Shown here: piece after piece, positions 57,460-64,000 of the stretch | Position numbering within the stretch: the first letter of the stretch is position 1 | Layout of the letters: the number at the start of each line of letters is the position of its first letter | DNA from: Micractinium sp. NFX-FRZ | Taxonomy: Eukaryota; Chlorophyta; Trebouxiophyceae; Chlorellales; Chlorellaceae | Length of the DNA: 64,000 nucleotides | Direction: 5' to 3' | Assembly: GCA_029339195.1 (NCBI GenBank) | Contig: JAPTJF010000114.1 | Coordinates: forward strand, 79,587-143,586 | Notes under the pieces: generated by a model | The model's input: only the letters and a program-made list of their open reading frames with translations | Database searches by the model: none | Told to the model about the DNA's origin: nothing | Program-made: the position numbers and the translations under genes

Positions 57460-60400
57460 TCACACCTTCTTCACCAGCTGCACAATGTCCTCGTCCGCCA
57501 GCAGGTGCTCCTTGCCCACCCTGCACGGAAGCACGGCGAGAAGGTGGGGGTATTTATTGTAGGTCAAATTCACAAGCTGCACAATGCCCGCGACCCTCTT
57601 GCTTGTCCTCCTTGCCCTCCCAGTTGGCAGGAGGTGAACACAGAAGCCAGGAAGCGCTGTGTGCCGGGAAGCTCCGCATTCCCTTGCAGCACAAAGCCAT
57701 GTGCGTCAGGCATGCACACACAGCCAGTGCACTCGCCGCAGGGCAGTGGCCATTGCTCTTGGGAACCCTGCCCGGCCCCGACGCCCCGGCACGCAATGCT
57801 GCAGGCAAGAGCTGCCCGCACCTCTGCGGCCGGTGCTTGGCGGAGCTGCCCCATACGAGGGCATACTTGAACTGCTTGATCAGCGTCTTGTGCAGCCTGC
57901 AGGTGCACGTCAGCATTCAGAATTTGGATGCACAGAATGGGACATTCGTGACCTGCTAGATGAGCTTTGCTGGGCATCCCGTGCAACCTGCGTGCGGAAG
58001 ACGAGCACAGTCGTTGTGCGTTGGCAATGCGTGTGTGTGTGTGTGTGTGTGTGTGAATTCGGACTGCCTGGTCCGCATTGTGCAGGCTGCAGCACAGAAG
58101 CGCGGCACACCGAGGTTTGCGGCGCATTCATGTCAGGGTGGGTCCACAAGCAAAAGCGACTTAAACCCCGCCCCACCCCAGCCCATGTGCCTGCTGTCCC
58201 TCACAGCCTCCAACCGGCTTACATTGCAAGTACAGCAACTCAACGCGCGTAACACCGTCTGCTGCACCGCGCCAGCATACACACCTCATTGCGGCGGCAG
58301 GCTCAGAATCCCACTCACTTGTTACAGAAGTCCTCCACCGTGCAGCGCGCAGCGGGCAGCACCACCGGGTCCGACCAGTCTGGCAGCTTGCCTGCGCGTG
58401 GGTGTTGCGGCGGTACACGTTGCACACGATTCAGCACACCGCTAGGAGCGCACTGTCAGCACCTGTTCTGGGAACTGTTAGTCCCTCAGATGGGCCGTCT
58501 TTCTACCAACCAGCAAAGGCCAGCCAGCTGAAGAGCAGGCAGGCTCAAGAAGATGTTGGAAACACCCGATATGTGGGGGCCAGGCAGGGGCGCGTAGGCG
58601 GCCACCCACCCTTGGGCTTGGTGTAGATGCGCACAAGCTTGAGGTAGTCGAAAATCATCTCCACCAGGCCCGTCAGGTTCCACTGCAGCAGGGACACGTC
58701 GAGGTCACACCCTGGGCAGCGAGCCAGCGTTGCCTGGAAACCAGCGGCACAATGAGCATACAAAGCGCAGCACGGAGCGCATCAGAGCACAACAGAGCAC
58801 AGCGCAGCGCACAACAGAGCGCAGCGCAGCGCAGCGCGCACCTCGTGGTACGCGCACACCGGGCAGTAGTGCGGCAGCTTGTCCAGCACGTTCAGCTCCT
58901 CAATCGTGATCTGCAGGTGCACAGGCAGAGAGAGGCTTGAAAGTCAAGAAAACAGGGCGGCTTGCCTGGCTGGAGCAGCTCCACAAGTCATGAGCAGCCA
59001 CACGGGGCAAGTAGAGGCGAGGTGAGGGCACTTGAAGCACGGGGCGGGGGGACTGATTGCACGTTTGTTGGTTGTACTACTACTACTGTCAAGGAAGGGT
59101 CAGGACACGTCAGCCTACAGCACATGCACATGGGGACGCAGTGACATCCGCCCTCCCAGCACACCCACGTGGTCGAGCTTGTTGGCTGCATAGATGCAAG
59201 ACGCTGAAGGACTTGCCTGCCCACCCACTCTGTTATCCCAGCTGGGACCCGTGACTCTCTACTCAGACCCGCCTAGTCCGGCTTGTTGACCGATTGATTA
59301 GAGGGAGTTGCCTGCTAGTGCCTACCCACACTTTCGTCTATCTAGCCCCTGAGCTACTGCGTACAAACGCCTGGTTAGTCCGTTGGCGCGTGGATGCAGA
59401 GCAGGTAAACGAATCTGTGCACCTCTGGAGCCATCACCCCTACCAGACCCCCCTGGTCCCTATGTATCAACCCACCTGGTCGATCTTGTTGACGGCGTAG
59501 ATGCAGGGGATGTAGATGCGGGAGCCCTCAATCACGTCAATCAGCTCATCCACTTCGTAGTCCTGCATCAAAAAAAGAAAGCGTGACACAGGGAGACATT
59601 GTGGTCATGTGAGGAAATGAGATGGATCAGGAATCGGTGGTCAGGCAACCGCTCAACGTGCAACAGCTCGTGGCACCCAGCTGGCAAGCGCGCAACAACG
59701 CCAGCGACAATAGATGCGCCCTTTGACGAGTTGCACCACACAATACAGCACATGCACCGCCCTATATCTGCTTGAGGTGCTCGCCTGCATTGGGGATTGC
59801 AGCACTCGTGCGCATGCTCATGCACTCTATGCACAAAACCAAGTGCACTGTCAAGCAATTGCGCACCTGCTTGAGGTGCACGTCCGCGTTGTGGATGCGG
59901 TACTCTGACAGCACCGACTTGACGGCTGCAGAGGCGGGGCAAGCAGGGCGCCCATCGGGGGTGAGTTGAGGCGAGGCGCGCGAATATTAGCGAGGAGATC
60001 ACGCGGGGCGCGCGGGGAGCACTACGCGCAGCCGCGCACAGCCAAGTACCCATTTCCAGCACCAGCAACCGGACTGATCAGCAGGGCGCACACTATCCAT
60101 TCAACTTCAGCAAGTAAGCAGCCAGCAAAGCCGGTGGTTGAAGCAAAGCAAGCCAGGCAGCCTGCCAGGGGCGTACCGTCAAGGTCCAGCTTGGGGTTTG
60201 GCACCGCGCTTGTGTAGTTGATGCCGCCCTTGTCCTTCTTCCGGAACGTGATCTCCGGCGGCTTCTTGTTCAGCCGGATGCCAAAGCCTGTGGACGGAAG
60301 TAAGGAGCGGAGGAGACAGTCAGGTTATATGCAAGTGCAAGAAGAGTGAGATTGCGATCTGCGGGGGCTTTGGGCGTCTGCCTTCTGGTCAGAAAGTGCA

Positions 60401-62941
60401 CACAGTCATGTTTAGGCGTGGCTGATGGGGTGCTGCACAATGTGAGCCTGGGAGCAGCTTGCTCAGCCACATGCCAAAGCCTGTGGGAGTTATGGCTCAA
60501 GGGGAAGGATAGAAACAGAGAAGAGGATGCCTGGTGGTGCTGGCGGCATGGCGGAGTGGAGCCCCGGTTCCCCATCTCTTGCTACTGCCCAAACGCCGGC
60601 CCTTGATTTCTCTGCTGACATCATCTGCAGTGGCAGCATACCACGCCGGCATGCAAGTGGCCCACTTGTCCGGCAATTCATGCCTGTTCCAACTCTGAAA
60701 GCAAACACACACACCCTCTAGCTCGTGCTCGATCAGCTTCTTGTGCGTGATGGGCTTGAGGCAGTCCAGCACAATGATGATGAGGTTGCAGGTGCGGGCG
60801 GTGGAGATGACCTGAGGCCAGGGTGCGGACAGTAAGGTGCAGGGGTGAGAGGGAAACCGAGGCCGCAGGTGCAAACAGTGGAGATCACCCGGGAGGGCCC
60901 GTGCAGCGCCGTATCGGGCAGGGAGCATGGGAGGCGAAGCGGGGGGATGGAACATTGGTCACACCAGACCTGCAGTGTAGGGCAGAGCCCTGACTCCAGG
61001 CATTTTGGTGCGCCGCCCTGTGTCGCCGCCCTGTGTCGTGCCAGACTCTGCCTCTGCTGGGCCCCATCCCAGCTGCTGACCGGTGCTCACCTGCCGGCCG
61101 CGGCCCTTGCCGTCCTTGGCCCCCTCGATAATCCCCGGCAGATCTAGCAGCTGGATCTTGGCGCCGCGGTACCTGCGGTACCATAAGCAAATGGTGCCCG
61201 GGGCACGCACAGCAGGGCAGGCCGCACGCGGTGACAGGCAGCATGGGAGCAGAGTGGGCGGGCAGGCGGCGGCTGTACTGGTGCTGCAAGGGAATCTCAT
61301 CAAGGAGCTCGCTCCCCATACCACTGAAAAGTGAAGACGTGAAGAAACAGTACGTTGCTTGTCACAGAACGACCCCGCTTGGGGGCAGCAGCACCGGCTC
61401 AAGCCCCTCTGCTCTGAGGCCAGACGATAGCAGAGCTAGCGTAGGCCAGTCAGCCTGGGAGAGGGCAATCATAGCCTGCCCGCACCCACTTGCCCACCTG
61501 ATCATGCCTGGGATGCACGTCAGAGTGGTGAACTCTGCAGCATGGAAAAGGCAGCGTCCAGGGCTGGGGTGGGCAGTGGAAGGTGGGCGTCCAAGTGTGG
61601 ACTGGGGCAGGGCGCCGCAGGGCACAGCTGCTCCAGCAGCTGCTGGCAAAGCGCTTGAGACAAAGAAGCGCAGCACCAAAGCTCCACTGGCAGGCCAGTA
61701 GGCAACAGAGCAGGAGGCACAGGCAGAGGGGAGCTGAGTGCACAGCCGCCGTGCCACGTCACTCGCGCCAGAGCCCCATCACTGCCTGCCTGCCAGCCAG
61801 CCAGCCAGCCCAACAAAGCCGCGTCACTGTCAGCCAGCCAGCCAACCAACCGAAGACCCATCCAGCCAGCCAGGCGGCCAGCCCGTGCCCCGTCTCTGCC
61901 GGCCAGCCAGCCAGCCAACTGCGCACGCACCGTAGCCTGCTGCCTCGCTGAATGTGCCTGTGACCTTGGTCAGCAGCGTAGACTTGCCCACCGAGGGGAA
62001 GCCCACCAGGCCCACGCGCGCATCTCCCACTGCAGCGCAGAAGAGCAGTTGTGGGGCAGCCGGCACGTGGGCAGCAGTCAGCGGGTAAGCAGCACGGGCG
62101 TCGACCACGCAGCCGGATAAGCAGTACAGGTGGCCTATAGTGGCTCCACAACACGTTCAGCACGACAGGCCTCGCACCTTTTTGCACGTCAAAGCCGGCG
62201 CCGGCACCACCGCCGCCGCCGCCGCCGCTGGGTTCGAGCAGCTCTCGCCGCAGCTTGGCCAGCTTGGCCTGCGCCCCAGGATCAAGGTACGAGCAACAGC
62301 GTGTTGTCCCAACAGCAGAGGCAGTGCAGGCTGCACGGCTAGGGGTTTGGCTGTACAGCGGCGCAGAGGCCAATCCGGAGCAGCTGATAGCAAGATTAGC
62401 GGCTCAAGTGGCAGCACTTATACTGATTCCAACTTGTAGGGGTGATGACCTACACAGGCCATAGCAACCGCACCTTGAGCATGCCCAGATGGCCTGCATC
62501 CACGAGGAAGCAGCCAACAGTGCGTTAGGTGGCCCATGATAGCGCAGCGCAGGCAGAGCGCATGATGGCCCATTAGGCAGCATCCGTACTTATTGCCAGC
62601 ATAGTCGCACACACATGATCTTGCATTCATGCAACGCCGCACCTGCTGTGGCCTTGTTCTTCTGCGTCCGCGCCATCTCCGCCTCGATGGCCTGCAGACA
62701 AGGCCCGGAGAAGTAAGAGGCGGTGGGAAGGCATAGCAGGGAAGGAGCTGGTATACCTCTCAATCCACTGCATCAGGTGTGGCCAGCGCCGCTTGCCAGG
62801 TACCTAAGCGGTGCAACAGACAGTCAGTTATTTAGAGCAGGGCAGGAGCAGCGGCGGCGGCGTTGGCGGCGGCGGCGGCGACATGAGCATGGTCGGAGCA
62901 TGCGGCGGCACACGCACGCTGATCTTCTCGAGCACCGACAT
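57460..62941 (-). CDS. DRG1: Developmentally regulated GTP-binding protein 1 (DRG1)
   Basis: OBG-HflX-like GTPase of the DRG family, which with DFRP partners binds ribosomes and supports translation. Sixteen minus-strand exons close in phase: 62918-62941, 62643-62691, 62474-62493, 62178-62268, 61931-62029, 61498-61534, 61091-61172, 60715-60811, 60177-60287, 59867-59925, 59476-59562, 58842-58910, 58610-58682, 58319-58391, 57822-57896, 57460-57520. The product is 368 residues, against 367 in human DRG1. Motifs in order: MSVLEKIS and [13 protein letters not shown] (N-terminal HTH), GFPSVGKST (G1), FTTLTCIPG (G2), [20 protein letters not shown] (G3 and following), AVNKID (G4), and the TGS end region [10 protein letters not shown] to [12 protein letters not shown]. 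The KDGKGRGRQ and LDCLKP region favours DRG1 over DRG2. One exon is only 20 bases. Introns contain CCAG and GT repeats and a relic of the G4 exon. Confidence 0.96.
58031..58055. repeat. (GT)12 microsatellite in a DRG1 intron
   Basis: Uninterrupted GT dinucleotides lie between the exons 57822-57896 and 58319-58391. Confidence 0.95.
59163..59198 (-). repeat. Degenerate copy of part of the DRG1 G4 exon
   Basis: The 36 bases match 59470-59505 at about 31 positions. Read on the minus strand it would encode [10 protein letters not shown] followed by GTGGGT, mirroring [10 protein letters not shown] and its donor in the true exon 59476-59562. Confidence 0.75.
61790..61920. repeat. CCAG-rich tetranucleotide repeats in a DRG1 intron
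   Basis: Clusters of CCAG/CCAA tetranucleotides at about 61794-61812, 61836-61852, 61860-61873 and 61903-61918, in the intron between exons 61498-61534 and 61931-62029. Imperfect and low complexity. Confidence 0.85.
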
Positions 62942-64000
62942 CTTGGAGATTTTCTGCTGCGAGGGAGGTCAGAAGTTGCGCCGCGCCGCCCCGCAAGGAG
63001 GAGAGCTTGTGCGGAGCCCGACTAGGGGTTGTTGCCTTGTATAACACACAGCAGCACTCAGCTGAACCAGACACCGATCACGCTTTCTAAATGGACGCTG
63101 CCCTGTGAAATGGCACGAGCTTGCCAGGTGGCCAAAACAAGGAAGGGATGGTGCCGTCGGGACATCGGCGATTCTACAGTCCACCAATAGCATTTTAACG
63201 TGCTTGAAGCACCTTGGAGCCGCCAAGCAGCGCAACTGCACACTGCTGCACCTAGCCAGCTCCCTGGCGCGCTTCTCCAACGCTGCAAGTGCCGCGGGGT
63301 GCCAGAGGGCCATATGGGCACTGCAAGAGCGGCCCGCAGCACCGCGCTGGTGTAGGCAGGAACGCAACAGTGGGTTCGCCGCACAGGGTGGCGGCACCCG
63401 CCCTGCCGCACGTCGGAGTAGCCTGCAGAGCCTGCAAGCACCTTTCCCAAGACCGGACACCCTCTGGAACCTTTTCCCAGTACATGCTGATCGCAAGCAC
63501 AGGCCAGCCGCGCTTGGGCCGAAGCAGCACAGGTAATGGAGGTGGGAGCCCTCGGCCAGCCAGCCTGGGCACGGCGCAAGGCTGGAGGGTCTCCAAGGGT
63601 CTCACACGGCCGGGGTCTGGATGGCCGGCAGGCTTATAGCTTGCCAACCAGCAATGCTGGGATTAGCTAAAAGTGCAATAATGGTCGGGCGATGGTGCTT
63701 GTGTGGCCCACCTGAGGGCCCTGCTCATGGGATGCTGCCTTCTCTGCCCTGGCAGGTGGGTTCTGGTGAAGCGCAATTGCCAGGGGCTGAGTGTCTGTGT
63801 GACGCTACGCGCGCTGCCAAAAATACACTTCCTGCATCAATAGTGTTAGGCCGCCGCGCCTGGATTTTTTGTTTTGGCAACCCTCCCTCCTCCCTTTTTT
63901 GGCTAAAAGAGAGGCGGATATGGAAAAAACAAAATTTTGACGAAAAGCCACGCTGGAGCATGCTGGAGGCACGTGGCAGCCCTGCTGATGCCCTAGGAAG
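62942..64000. other. Upstream region of DRG1, no supported gene
   Basis: Contains the DRG1 promoter and 5' leader. Open frames of 100-175 codons occur on both strands at about 63.06-63.65 kb, but none has recognisable features or splice partners. The last 150 bases are more A/T-rich than the rest. Confidence 0.35.

Noticed and set aside
58683..58735. Alternative acceptor in DRG1 that would insert an extra CPGC after CPVC, making a zinc-knuckle-like pair
   Set aside because: The acceptor at 58683-58688 joins CAYHE directly to WNLTGLVEM in phase and gives the normal DRG1 length and alignment.
61790..61920. Regular repeats resembling a CRISPR array
   Set aside because: Tetranucleotide low-complexity repeats in a eukaryotic intron, with no constant repeat-spacer pattern.
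63058..63579. Open frames of up to 173 codons at the right end
   Set aside because: No recognisable features, no splice partners, and overlapping open frames on both strands as expected by chance at this GC content.

Overview
This window is nuclear DNA from a GC-rich, intron-dense green alga, most likely a trebouxiophyte of the Chlorella/Micractinium type. That placement is inferred from gene content and structure: a gametolysin-type M11 peptidase, a TKL-like kinase with the HFDLK variant seen in algae, many short introns of about 100-500 bp in alanine- and glutamine-rich genes, and a short plant-type telomere motif. All reading frames were joined by hand from splice signals and phase. Exon coordinates are strong where phases close (UTP10, DRG1, gametolysin, both transporters, most of the kinase) and weak at several 5' ends.

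Layout. 0.74-4.3 kb (+): SGNH/GDSL hydrolase with a membrane anchor. 4.7-5.0 kb: tandem hairpin repeats. 5.7-6.9 kb (+): Pro/Gln-rich protein of unknown function. 7.4-7.8 kb (-): possible gene fragment. 8.4-9.9 kb (+): unknown membrane protein, with a perfect 55-bp inverted repeat at its 5' end. 10.2-24.3 kb (+): 27-exon UTP10/HEATR1 gene of the U3 processome; two of its introns carry the same structured 104-bp element. 24.9-28.4 kb (+): secreted Cys-rich protein ending in an Erv/ALR sulfhydryl oxidase domain. 29.4-32.2 kb (-): TPT/nucleotide-sugar-type transporter, copy 1. 34.4-40.3 kb (+): gametolysin-like zinc peptidase, with an assembly gap in an intronic repeat. 42.3-43.6 kb (-): unknown 220-residue protein. 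44.2-45.1 kb (+): ankyrin-repeat protein. 45.5-52.9 kb (-): coiled-coil protein kinase whose coiled coil is built from repeated 96-bp exons. 53.5-56.8 kb (-): transporter copy 2, with the same exon structure as copy 1. 57.5-62.9 kb (-): 16-exon DRG1 GTPase. The last 1 kb has no supported gene.

The genes do not form one pathway. UTP10 and DRG1 are housekeeping genes of ribosome biogenesis and translation. The SGNH hydrolase, Erv-domain protein, gametolysin and transporters fit secretory-pathway or cell-wall roles, which is inference. The items most worth a second look are the intronic structured element in UTP10, the exon-repeat kinase with changed HRD and DFG motifs, the Cys-rich Erv architecture, the perfect inverted repeat at 8.4 kb, and the recurring GC-AG introns.
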